From Nitrospiria bacterium (lineage in GTDB: Bacteria; Nitrospirota; CAKKRA01; 9FT-COMBO-42-15), in the NCBI GenBank assembly GCA_919903585.1, contig CAKKST010000341.1, forward strand, positions 1 through 12,655: a stretch of DNA of 12,655 nucleotides, given 5' to 3'. The first letter of the stretch is position 1; every line of letters begins with the position of its first letter. Position numbers and translations under genes: made by a program. Of this stretch, positions 1-6,427 are shown piece after piece. Below the pieces are notes generated by a model that saw only the letters and a list, made by a program, of their open reading frames with translations, was not told where the DNA came from and made no database searches.

Positions 1-38
1 GTATCTGCACCGCAGAAAAGTTTTGTAATATCAATCAT
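1..38 (-). CDS. Start of a probable radical SAM heme-biosynthesis protein (AhbC/NirJ2-like), cut by the window edge
   Basis: Only the first 12 codons are present. Read on the minus strand from an ATG at 36-38 they give MIDITKLFCGAD. A good Shine-Dalgarno sequence (AAAGGAG) lies about 8 nt upstream of the ATG, and the gene follows the cobA-hemD stop by about 20 nt, so it belongs to the same operon. The N-terminus 'MI-x-(I/V)-(S/T)-K-L-x-C-G' resembles the start of AhbC-type radical SAM proteins, which remove acetate side chains from 12,18-didecarboxysiroheme in the siroheme-dependent heme pathway. That function fits directly after genes leading to siroheme. The Cys-rich iron-sulfur motif lies outside the window, so the family call rests on 12 residues and gene context. 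Confidence 0.5.
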   Translation of the reverse strand, partial: MIDITKLFCGAD

Positions 39-59
39 TGTCTTTTTCTCCTTTTGCCT

Positions 60-1592
60 TTAGCCATTAGCCTTTTGCTCATAGTATTTAACTATCGCCT
101 CTGTTAATGCTGGTATTGTATATGCCTTTGGCATAATGTCTGTCTTTATGCCCAGTTCTCCTGCTGTCTTTGCAGTTATCGGGCCTATGCTGGCGATCTT
201 AACGTCGTCCAGTAATGCTATGTAGTCATCATCTCCAAACATCTCTACAAAATTTTTTACAGTTGATGAGCTTGTGAATGTAACAAGTGAAATCTTCTTG
301 TCCTTAAATAGTCCCTTTATCTTCTCCACATCATTCTTTGGTTTTACGCTTCTGTATGCCGCTGCAACTGTTACCTTAGCGCCTTTCTTTTTTAGCTCCT
401 CTGGTAGTATTTCTCTTGCGACCTCTGCCCTTGGTATTAAAATCTTCTTACCTTTTATACTGCCCTTACCGATTCCTTTTAATATGCCCTCTGCCCTGTA
501 TTCCTTTGGCACAAAATCTGGTGTAATGCCGAATGACTCAAGCTCCTCTGCTGTGCTTGGGCCGATGGCGCAGACCTTTATGCCTTTAAGGTCGCGCAGG
601 TCCTTTTTATTCTTTTTTAATCTTTCTACAAAGTATTTTACACCATTTACACTTGTAAAGACAATCCAATTAAAGCTATTTATCCTTTTTATTGCTGAAT
701 CAAGCCCCTTCCATGTCTTAGGAGGCACAACATCAATTGTTGGGAATTGGACTACATCAGCCCCATTTGTCTCAAGCAATTCTGCAAAGTCGCTTGCCTG
801 CTCCCTTGAACGTGTAACAACTATCTTCTTTCCAAAGAGCGGCTTTTTATCAAACCATCGGAGTTTATTTCTTAAAGAAACAACCCCGCCTACAACAGTG
901 ATTGCAGGCGCTTTAAAGTTTGCTGCCTTTGCCTTCTCTGCAATATCAGCGATGGTTCCAACAAGTGTCTCTTGCTGGGAGGTTGTGCCCCAGCGTATCA
1001 AGGCAACAGGGGTGTCCGGGCTTCTGCCGTTTTCAATCAGTTTCTTCATATTTGGTTCAAGATTTCCTATGCCCATATAAAAAACAAGCGTTCCAATGCC
1101 AGTTGAAATCTTGTCCCAATATATATTTGACTCATCCTTTGTCGGGTCTTCATGTCCTGTGATAAATGCAACGGTTGTAGAAAAGTCCCTGTGTGTCAGT
1201 GGAATGCCGGCGTATGCTGCTGCAGCAGCTCCTGCTGTAATACCAGGGACAACTTCATAATCAATGCCTGCCTGAATAATCTCCTCTGCCTCCTCGCCTC
1301 CGCGGCCGAAGATGAACGGGTCTCCGCCCTTCAGCCTTGCTACTGTCTTTCCTTCTTTTGCCTTTTTAATAATCAGCTCATTTATCTGCCACTGCGAGAG
1401 CGTATGATTTCCACCCACCTTGCCTACATAGATAATCTCTGCATCTTTCTTAGCATAGGAGAGGAATTTTTCATTTGAAAGATAGTCATAGACAACTACA
1501 TCTGCTGTCTTTATGCGCTCTACTGCCTTTAATGTTATAAGCCCGGGGTCACCAGGGCCAGCGCCAACCAAATATACTTTACCTGTTTTCAA
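60..1592 (-). CDS. cobA-hemD: Fused uroporphyrinogen-III C-methyltransferase / uroporphyrinogen-III synthase (CobA-HemD)
   Basis: A 510-residue two-enzyme fusion. Residues 1 to about 245 are the SAM-dependent methylase: the N-terminal glycine-rich loop LVGAGPGDPGL (8-18), the GGDPFIFGRGGEE segment (89-101), the VVPGITAG segment (114-121) and a late RWGTTSQQ block (200-207). Residues from about 251 (PLFGKKIVVTRSREQ) to 510 are a HemD domain, with the 'VFTSVNGV' (311-318) and 'LVTFTSSSTV' type segments expected of uroporphyrinogen-III synthase. The HemD half cyclises hydroxymethylbilane to uroporphyrinogen III; the CobA half methylates it at C2 and C7 to precorrin-2, the precursor of siroheme, cobalamin and siroheme-derived heme. 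Such fusions are known in Gram-positive and anaerobic bacteria. The start is a TTG at 1590-1592, preceded by AGAGGT about 6 nt upstream; the reading frame fits the family from its second residue. It is cytosolic and lies in an operon after hemC. Confidence 0.95.
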   Translation of the reverse strand: MKTGKVYLVGAGPGDPGLITLKAVERIKTADVVVYDYLSNEKFLSYAKKDAEIIYVGKVGGNHTLSQWQINELIIKKAKEGKTVARLKGGDPFIFGRGGEEAEEIIQAGIDYEVVPGITAGAAAAAYAGIPLTHRDFSTTVAFITGHEDPTKDESNIYWDKISTGIGTLVFYMGIGNLEPNMKKLIENGRSPDTPVALIRWGTTSQQETLVGTIADIAEKAKAANFKAPAITVVGGVVSLRNKLRWFDKKPLFGKKIVVTRSREQASDFAELLETNGADVVQFPTIDVVPPKTWKGLDSAIKRINSFNWIVFTSVNGVKYFVERLKKNKKDLRDLKGIKVCAIGPSTAEELESFGITPDFVPKEYRAEGILKGIGKGSIKGKKILIPRAEVAREILPEELKKKGAKVTVAAAYRSVKPKNDVEKIKGLFKDKKISLVTFTSSSTVKNFVEMFGDDDYIALLDDVKIASIGPITAKTAGELGIKTDIMPKAYTIPALTEAIVKYYEQKANG

Positions 1593-1621
1593 TCTTCTAC
1601 CTCTGATTAATGTATCTCAAG

Positions 1622-1703
1622 ACTGTAGGCACGAATTTATTCGTGCAAAGGCACGGTTAAAACCGTGCCTACTTAAGCAACCCTGAAGGGTTGCCCTACA
1701 AAT
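1622..1703. repeat. Cluster of three REP-like palindromes between hemC and cobA-hemD
   Basis: Three perfect palindromic modules stand head to tail in the 124-nt gap. Module A, GCACGAAT-TT-ATTCGTGC, is at 1629-1646. Module B, AGGCACGGTT-AA-AACCGTGCCT by halves, is at 1649-1670. Module C, GCAACCCT-GA-AGGGTTGC, is at 1677-1694. The flanks share the tag GTAGG (1625-1629), with its complement CCTAC at 1669-1673 and 1695-1699. In RNA they would form three short hairpins between two operon genes. None is followed by a clear T tract on the minus strand, so they look like dispersed extragenic palindromes rather than a terminator. They may still influence mRNA stability. Confidence 0.8.
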
Positions 1704-1716
1704 AAACTATCTTATG

Positions 1717-2646
1717 TCAGATTCTACCATATACCTCTTTTAGTATCCTGTCTGCTCCTCTTGATAACAGCTTCTCTGCCAGTTCAATTCCGATTTTCTC
1801 CGCATCCTCTAATTTGCCTTCTATCTTTTCTTTATGCATCTCAACTCCGTCAATGCCTGCTACTAAACCAGTGAGACTGATATTTTTATCTTTGATTATA
1901 CCATAAGCTGCTATTGGCACCTGACATCCGCCCTCCAGCTTTTTTAAGAATGCCCTCTCTGCCTTTACACATATAGATGTCTCAAGGTGATTGAATGGCT
2001 CTAAGAGATTATTTATTTCTTTATCATCAATCCTGCATTCAATACCAAGCGCACCCTGACCAATGGCAGGAAGGGAATCATCTATACTCAGATACTCTGT
2101 TATCTTATCAGCCCAGCCCATGCGCCTTACGCCAGCAGCAGCAACAATAATGGCGTCTAAGTCTTCTGTTGTTAATTTTCTTATCCTTGTATCAAGGTTT
2201 CCCCTCAACTGCTGTATCCTGAAATCAGGCCTGATATGTAAAAGCTGTGCCTGACGCCTTAAACTGCTTGTCCCTATCTTTGCCCTTTCTGGAAGTTCAT
2301 TGAATGGCCTTTTATCCTTGCTTATAAGGGCGTCTCTTGGGTCTTCCCGCTCTGTTATTGCAGAAAGGTGCAGTTCTTTTGGCAGATCAGTAGGCACATC
2401 CTTCATACTATGTACAGCCATATCAATATCGCCTCTTAATAGCGCCTCTTCTATCTCTTTTACAAATAGTCCCTTGCCGCCTACCTTTGCAAGAGGCACA
2501 TCAAGAATCTTATCGCCTGTTGTTTTTATCTTTATTATCTCAACAACAAACCCGGCATCCTTTTTTTCTAATTCTGACTTCACCCAGTTTGCCTGCCACA
2601 GTGCAAGCTGACTTCCTCTTGTGCCGATTTTAATTGTCTTTTTCAA
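1717..2646 (-). CDS. hemC: Porphobilinogen deaminase (hydroxymethylbilane synthase)
   Basis: HemC polymerises four porphobilinogen molecules into hydroxymethylbilane in the cytosol, on a covalently bound dipyrromethane cofactor. The protein starts KKTIKIGTRGSQLALWQA, the standard N-terminus. It carries VGGKGLFVKEIE, the AVHSMKDVPT block with the catalytic Asp, GTSSLRRQAQL, RGNLDTR, and LEGGCQVPIAAYG with the cofactor-attaching Cys (residue 241 from the chosen start). Length is 309 residues, normal for the family. I chose the TTG at 2644-2646, preceded by AAAGGGG about 6 nt upstream. A longer form from GTG at 2665-2667 adds seven residues (RGKGVF...) encoded by a dispersed repeat, which is less likely. 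It lies between hemA and cobA-hemD in the same operon and supplies the substrate for the HemD domain of the next gene. Confidence 0.97.
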   Translation of the reverse strand: MKKTIKIGTRGSQLALWQANWVKSELEKKDAGFVVEIIKIKTTGDKILDVPLAKVGGKGLFVKEIEEALLRGDIDMAVHSMKDVPTDLPKELHLSAITEREDPRDALISKDKRPFNELPERAKIGTSSLRRQAQLLHIRPDFRIQQLRGNLDTRIRKLTTEDLDAIIVAAAGVRRMGWADKITEYLSIDDSLPAIGQGALGIECRIDDKEINNLLEPFNHLETSICVKAERAFLKKLEGGCQVPIAAYGIIKDKNISLTGLVAGIDGVEMHKEKIEGKLEDAEKIGIELAEKLLSRGADRILKEVYGRI

Positions 2647-2659
2647 GAATACCCCTTTA

Positions 2660-2850
2660 CCCCTCACCCTATCCCTCTCCCCAGAGGGGAGAGGGGATGT
2701 ATGTTATGCCTCTCCTGCAAGGGGAGAGGGGAATTGTTTTTTTTGCCTCTCCCGCAAGGGGAGAGGGAACTTTAAAATTCCCTTCCTTAAAGGGAGGGGC
2801 TGCCCCACACATCCCCCTCCCTTGACGGGAGGGGGCAAGGGGGAGGGTGA
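2660..2850. repeat. Tandem array of GC-rich palindromic repeat modules between hemA and hemC
   Basis: Nearly the whole hemA-hemC gap consists of imperfectly related hairpin modules. CCCTCTCCCC-AGA-GGGGAGAGGG is at 2673-2695. CCTCTCCTGCAAGGGGAGAGG is at about 2709-2729. CCTCTCCCGCAAGGGGAGAGG is at about 2746-2766. CCCTTCCTTAAAGGGAGGG is at about 2780-2798. CCCCCTCCC-TTGAC-GGGAGGGGG is at 2813-2835. The array opens with CCCCTCACCCT (2660-2670) and closes with GGGGGAGGGTGA (2839-2850), so its outer edges are also roughly complementary. The opening half is nearly identical to a second copy at 11258-11305. This is a dispersed repeat family, not coding; an apparent open frame through it is low-complexity artefact. 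Confidence 0.85.
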
Positions 2851-2858
2851 AATAAATA

Positions 2859-4166
2859 TTACGAGTCTTCCTTCTTCTTATGCCCATGGTGCGGAAGCAG
2901 CTTGTCCAGATTAAAGAGCTTGCGCACAGCCTCAATATATATTGCCCCGTCCTCTGAATTCGTCTCCTGCTTAAGGGCAATCAATGGGGCATGAATTATC
3001 TTATTTACAATGGCAGTTGTCAGCCTCTCAATGGCATCCCTCTCTTCATCTGTCATGTCCTTTAATTTAGGAATCGTCTTCTCAAACTCTCCCTTTCGTA
3101 TCTCCTCCACTTTTTCCCTTAATGCCACGATGGTTGGAACTACCTCCAGTGTCTTGAACCAGTTGGAAAAGGTTATCACTTCGTTTCCTATCATCTCCTC
3201 TGCCTTCTCTCCCTCTTTTGCCCTCTCTTTTTTATTTGCCTGAACAACAGACTCAAGGTCGTCTATGTCATACAGATAGACATTATCTATCTTGTTAATT
3301 TCAGGGTCAATATTCCTCGGCACAGATATATCAATAAAAAACACCGGCTTATTCCTTCTATCATGTATTATCTTCTCTACCATATCATATCTTATTAGAT
3401 AGTGCGGGGCGCCTGTTGAGCATATTACGATATCTGCATGGATCATCTCATCTTGAAAGTCCTCAAATTTTATCGGTCTGCCATTAAACTCCTTTGCGAG
3501 CTTTATCGCCCTCTGATATGTCCTTGTTGAGACAATAAAATTCCTGACGCCGTTGCTTGTTAAATGCCTCGCCGCAAGCTCGCTCATCTCGCCTGCGCCA
3601 ACAAGCATTACTACTTTATCCTCAAGGCGCTCAAATATCTTTCTTGCAAGCTCAACAGCGGCATAGCTGACAGACACTGCGCTCTCTGCAATCCCTGTCT
3701 CTGTCCTTACCATCTTTGCAACAGATATGGCCTTTTTAAAGAGCCTGTTTAAGATAACGCCTGTTGCCTCATTGGCAAGGGAGACCTCAAAGGCGTCCTT
3801 CAACTGCCCCAGTATCTGCGGCTCCCCCACTACCATTGAGTCAAGGCTTGAAGCCACCCTGAATATATGTTTTACAGCATCCTCTGCAGTATATACATAA
3901 AGATGTGGAAGGATATCGCTCTCTCTAGTAGAATCATGAAAATCTGTGAAGAAGCCCTTTATTTCCTTAACCCCCTCATCCAGCTCCTTTACAACCGAAT
4001 ATACCTCCACCCTGTTGCATGTAGAAATTATTGCCCCTTCTTTAACCGAAGGATACTGCCTTAGCTTATGCAGGGCATCGGGCAGCGCCTTTTCCGAGAA
4101 TGATATCTTCTCCCTGATTTCAACAGGGGCTGTTTTATGGCTTAAGCCGACAACTAATATATTCAT
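2859..4166 (-). CDS. hemA: Glutamyl-tRNA reductase
   Basis: HemA reduces glutamyl-tRNA(Glu) with NADPH to glutamate-1-semialdehyde, the first committed step of the C5 tetrapyrrole pathway. The N-terminal catalytic domain reads MNILVVGLSHKTAPVEIREK and contains the nucleophilic Cys in STCNRVEVY (Cys50). VVGEPQILGQ (112-121) is the conserved substrate-domain segment. The NADPH-binding Rossmann domain begins at VVMLVGAGEM (about 185-194), and the C-terminal third (about 330-425) is the helical dimerisation domain. Length is 435 residues, typical. The ATG start lies only 4 nt after the stop of the CcsB-like gene, which indicates translational coupling; the upstream Shine-Dalgarno sequence is weak. 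The gene commits the organism to 5-aminolevulinate synthesis from glutamate. No heme-regulatory element is obvious. Confidence 0.97.
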   Translation of the reverse strand: MNILVVGLSHKTAPVEIREKISFSEKALPDALHKLRQYPSVKEGAIISTCNRVEVYSVVKELDEGVKEIKGFFTDFHDSTRESDILPHLYVYTAEDAVKHIFRVASSLDSMVVGEPQILGQLKDAFEVSLANEATGVILNRLFKKAISVAKMVRTETGIAESAVSVSYAAVELARKIFERLEDKVVMLVGAGEMSELAARHLTSNGVRNFIVSTRTYQRAIKLAKEFNGRPIKFEDFQDEMIHADIVICSTGAPHYLIRYDMVEKIIHDRRNKPVFFIDISVPRNIDPEINKIDNVYLYDIDDLESVVQANKKERAKEGEKAEEMIGNEVITFSNWFKTLEVVPTIVALREKVEEIRKGEFEKTIPKLKDMTDEERDAIERLTTAIVNKIIHAPLIALKQETNSEDGAIYIEAVRKLFNLDKLLPHHGHKKKEDS

Positions 4167-4170
4167 AAGC

Positions 4171-4995
4171 CTACGATGTGAAATTATGGATGGTCTTTAT
4201 AATGAGATTTATAACTACAAAGGTAAATATCACAGTAACAAAACCACCAATAGAGAGATAAGCTGCCTTCCGGCCTCTCCACCCATAAGTAAATCTTGCA
4301 TGAAGAAAGGCTGTATATATAAACCAGATAACCGCAGACATCGTTTGTTTAGGGTCCCAGCTCCAGTACGAACCCCATGCATATTCTGCCCATATTGAGC
4401 CTGTAATAATCCCGAGGGTGAATAACATATATCCAAAGATGATTGCCCTGTGATTTATCTCATCAAGCACATCCAGCGACGGGAGCTTTCTATAAAGGTT
4501 GTCTATCTTCTTTTTCTTGAGATGCCTATCCTGTATAAGATACATAACGCCAACAGCAAAGGATAGGGCAAAGGCAGCGCCGCCAAGGAGTATAAGTATG
4601 GTATGGATTCCAAGCCATGCGCTCTGCAATATCGGCGGCAGCTCCCTGATGGTCATTGGCTGCGCCGCAGCAGAGGCTATCAATACAAATGCAAGGGGGA
4701 CTAAAAAAGAACCGAGCGACTTTATCTTGTAGGCAAGCTCTACAACAAGAAAGGTTAGGATGATTGCCCACGAGAAAAATGAGAGCGCCTCGTGCATGTT
4801 TGTTATGGGTATATACCCTGCCTCAAACATCCTCGCAAATATGGCAATGGTATGGAGAAGAAAGCCCGCACCTGTAGCCCACAGGCCGATAACGCCAATA
4901 CCCTTCTTTTTTGAGGCCAGATTGAGCAGGCAGAAGGAGGCGCCTATAAAATACAGAAATAGTGTGAACTTAAAGAAAATGATATTTATTATCAT
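4171..4995 (-). CDS. ccsB: Cytochrome c assembly membrane protein, CcsA/CcsB (HemX-like) family
   Basis: A 274-residue integral membrane protein with about eight hydrophobic segments. It carries the heme-handling WWD signature WGSYWSWDPKQT (207-218) and the conserved histidines expected to ligate heme around it: His49, His131 in WLGIHT, and His182 in NHRAI. Family members (PF01578) export or present heme for attachment to apocytochrome c in system II; the shorter HemX-like members sit beside hemA. Here it is the first gene of the hem operon, 4 nt before hemA, which favours either role. The ccsB symbol reflects family usage for the WWD subunit and is not certain; hemX is the alternative. No ResB-like partner lies in the window. 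The ATG at 4993-4995 begins a hydrophobic first helix. Confidence 0.85.
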   Translation of the reverse strand: MIINIIFFKFTLFLYFIGASFCLLNLASKKKGIGVIGLWATGAGFLLHTIAIFARMFEAGYIPITNMHEALSFFSWAIILTFLVVELAYKIKSLGSFLVPLAFVLIASAAAQPMTIRELPPILQSAWLGIHTILILLGGAAFALSFAVGVMYLIQDRHLKKKKIDNLYRKLPSLDVLDEINHRAIIFGYMLFTLGIITGSIWAEYAWGSYWSWDPKQTMSAVIWFIYTAFLHARFTYGWRGRKAAYLSIGGFVTVIFTFVVINLIIKTIHNFTS

Positions 4996-5015
4996 ATTTA
5001 TACCATAATAATTTT

Positions 5016-5099
5016 ACCCCGTTAGAAAAAAAGCCCATATCCTTTGTCCTGTTTTGAGATTGGAAACTTCTAACAAAAATCCATGCTTTCTAACGGGGT
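5016..5099. repeat. Long inverted repeat in the leader of the ccsB-hemA operon
   Basis: Arms ACCCCGTTAGAAA (5016-5028) and TTTCTAACGGGGT (5087-5099) are perfect 13-bp complements around a 58-nt middle. A third partial copy of the arm, TTCTAAC, is at 5068-5074, so the left arm could pair with either of two right partners. In the minus-strand transcript the stem would lie about 20 nt before the ccsB start. It could be a dispersed palindromic element or a leader regulatory structure. I cannot tell which from one copy. Confidence 0.7.
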
Positions 5100-5109
5100 T
5101 AACGGTAAT

Positions 5110-5144
5110 TTTATAGGTTACATTATTAACGTTATTTATGTCAA
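5110..5144 (-). promoter_or_regulatory. Candidate promoter region of the ccsB-hemA-hemC operon
   Basis: On the minus strand a perfect TTGACA (5139-5144) precedes an AT-rich TATAAA box (5110-5115). The spacing is 23 nt, longer than the usual 17, so only one of the two boxes may be used. A small inverted repeat, GTTA-ATAATG-TAAC, lies between them. It faces away from the nucleotidyltransferase promoter at 5181. Confidence 0.3.
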
Positions 5145-5178
5145 GGAAAAATCAGGAAGAATAATTTCTGTAAAAATA

Positions 5179-5218
5179 TGTTGACAAAATAACAACTCTT
5201 ATGGTATTCTTGTCAACA
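5179..5218 (+). promoter_or_regulatory. Promoter with overlapping palindromic operator for the MNT-HEPN pair
   Basis: A TTGACA -35 box (5181-5186) and a TATTCT -10 box (5205-5210) are separated by 18 nt. Overlaid on them is a perfect 9-bp inverted repeat, TGTTGACAA (5179-5187) and TTGTCAACA (5210-5218), which covers both promoter boxes. More TGTTGA half-sites follow at 5221 and around 5242. The first gene product has a winged-helix domain, so autorepression through this palindrome is a natural inference. Confidence 0.65.
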
Positions 5219-5240
5219 GATGTTGAACAGAGGTCAATAA

Positions 5241-5810
5241 TTGTTGAGCAATTTATTCTCATCAAAGACAAGGGCAGGTCTCCTTGACCTGTTTTATACC
5301 CATCCTGAAGACAGGTTCTATATGCGAGAGATTGCGCGGAGGCTGAGGAGGGATGTATCAGGGATCAAGAGAGAACTCGCAAATCTTGAGCATATAGGCC
5401 TGCTTACCAGCGAAAAGAGGGGAAACCTCAAATACTACTCTGCCAATAGAAACTCACCCATCTACGACGAAATTAAAGGAATAATCCTAAAAACCACAGG
5501 CGCAGCCGCTTCCATAAAAGAACACCTCACTCCATTAAGCAGCATAAAAACAGCATTTGTCTATGGCGCCTCGGCAAAGGCGATTGACAGGAAGATTAAT
5601 GACATAGACCTGCTGCTTATCGGCTCTGTAAATATAACAGAGTTAAATGATGCGGTTTCAGCCTTAGAAGAGAGGTTAAAGAGGAATATAAATTATCTCG
5701 TATTTGATGAGGATGAGTATAAAAAGAGAAAAGAGGAAAATGACCCCTTCCTGACAGATGTCTTGAAAGAGAAGAAGATAATGTTAATAGGAAGGGAAGA
5801 TGAATTATAG
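5241..5810 (+). CDS. Winged-helix domain fused to a minimal nucleotidyltransferase (MNT-type antitoxin-like protein)
   Basis: A 189-residue cytosolic protein. Residues about 5-75 form a winged helix-turn-helix: RAGLLDLFYTHPEDRFYMREIARRL, then a recognition-helix region GIKRELANLEHIGLL, then the wing EKRGNLKYYSAN. Residues about 100-185 are a polymerase-beta-like minimal nucleotidyltransferase, with VYGASAKAIDRKINDIDLLLIG (108-128) as the active-site segment. The two metal-binding aspartates are Asp121 and Asp123. The family motif GSx(10)DxD is altered to GA at 109-110, and the usual KG is KA. The start is TTG at 5241 (a second TTG follows at 5244), with GAGGT 6-7 nt upstream. It overlaps the HEPN gene by 11 nt. 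In MNT-HEPN modules the nucleotidyltransferase modifies and silences the HEPN RNase; here it probably also binds the operator at 5179-5218. Confidence 0.8.
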   Translation: MLSNLFSSKTRAGLLDLFYTHPEDRFYMREIARRLRRDVSGIKRELANLEHIGLLTSEKRGNLKYYSANRNSPIYDEIKGIILKTTGAAASIKEHLTPLSSIKTAFVYGASAKAIDRKINDIDLLLIGSVNITELNDAVSALEERLKRNINYLVFDEDEYKKRKEENDPFLTDVLKEKKIMLIGREDEL

Positions 5811-6267
5811 TGAATTAGTTGAAAAGGGGATTGCAGAGGAGAGATCCCCTAACTTAAAAGAGGTCAGAAGTCTTCAGGATCGCGGCATGGAGGAGCTAAC
5901 TATTGCAAAGAACATCTTAAACAGCGACAGAGGCTGGGCTTATGCAATCTCCTTTTATGCAATGCTCAGAACAGCAAAGGTGCTGATACTCGCTGAAGGG
6001 CTCATGCCAAAGGAGAGGGATGAGACGAAAAATATTATCATCATTGCAGAGGCAATTCTCGGAAAGGACTTTAAGAGCCTCTTAAACAAACTGGACAGGA
6101 TGCGGAGGCGCACTGAAAATTTTGTAAAGGACTACAATAAGCCGATAACAAAATACGAAAGCCAGCAGGCCTTAACAGATGCAGAGGGGTTTATTAACAG
6201 GATGAACGATATTATCAGAGAAAGGCATTCACAGTTATTACTTAACATATCAGCTTCCTCTCAATAA
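5800..6267 (+). CDS. HEPN-domain protein paired with the MNT gene
   Basis: A 155-residue, mostly helical protein. Its central helical segment, GWAYAISFYAMLRTAKVLILAEG (45-67), and the following basic helix, KLDRMRRRTENFVKDY (97-112), match HEPN-fold proteins in length and layout. Many HEPN toxins cut RNA through an R-x(4-6)-H motif. That motif is missing: the Arg-rich helix RMRRRTENF has no downstream His, and the only His (143, in RERH) lies near the C-terminus. The protein may therefore be a non-nucleolytic HEPN, or use an atypical site. The ATG at 5800 lies inside the end of the MNT gene and is preceded by GGAAGGGAAG, so translation is coupled. The pair could be a degenerate toxin-antitoxin module, or a nucleotide or RNA-binding regulatory pair. 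Confidence 0.75.
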   Translation: MNYSELVEKGIAEERSPNLKEVRSLQDRGMEELTIAKNILNSDRGWAYAISFYAMLRTAKVLILAEGLMPKERDETKNIIIIAEAILGKDFKSLLNKLDRMRRRTENFVKDYNKPITKYESQQALTDAEGFINRMNDIIRERHSQLLLNISASSQ

Positions 6268-6289
6268 GAAAGGGAGGAGAATAATCGCC

Positions 6290-6319
6290 TTGAAAAGGAT
6301 AAATTAAGATAAATATAAA
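6290..6319 (+). promoter_or_regulatory. Promoter for the lysine-rich mini-gene
   Basis: TTGAAA (6290-6295) and TATAAA (6314-6319) are separated by 18 nt, just after the HEPN stop. They are bracketed by a 6-bp inverted repeat, CGCCTT (6286-6291) and AAGGCG (6319-6324). Initiation near 6326 would give a leader of under 20 nt before the start codon. Confidence 0.5.
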
Positions 6320-6344
6320 AGGCGAACGGAAGGAGGTGAAGTAA

Positions 6345-6404
6345 GTGGGTACACAAAAGAAGACCGTAAAGAAAAAGACAACAAAAAAGAAAAAGAGGTG
6401 TTAA
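6345..6404 (+). CDS. Tiny lysine-rich basic peptide (19 residues)
   Basis: A GTG-initiated frame reads MGTQKKTVKKKTTKKKKRC and then TAA. Ten of the 19 residues are Lys or Arg, spaced by Thr and Val, with a single terminal Cys. The Shine-Dalgarno sequence AAGGAGGTGA ends about 5 nt before the GTG and is nearly a perfect anti-16S complement, the strongest ribosome site in the window. A promoter lies upstream and a strong terminator 24 nt downstream, so this is a compact self-contained unit. The composition resembles the tails of histone H1-like or ribosomal-associated basic proteins and suggests nucleic acid binding; no family can be assigned from 19 residues. It could alternatively be the open frame of a small RNA. 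It follows the MNT-HEPN pair but may be independent of it. Confidence 0.55.
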   Translation: MGTQKKTVKKKTTKKKKRC

Positions 6405-6427
6405 CTACTGGTACTGGCTAAGACTAT

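Noticed and set aside
274..1080. A 268-codon open frame on the plus strand opposite cobA-hemD
   Set aside because: It is an antisense shadow of a highly conserved gene, with low-complexity Ser/Phe/Leu composition and no ribosome site. The same holds for the open frames at 1152-1478, 2300-2611, 3946-4398 and 9601-10008.
2621..2980. Open frames running through the repeat array between hemA and hemC
   Set aside because: They translate GC-rich palindromes into Pro/Gly/Ser/Arg strings and have no plausible start signal.
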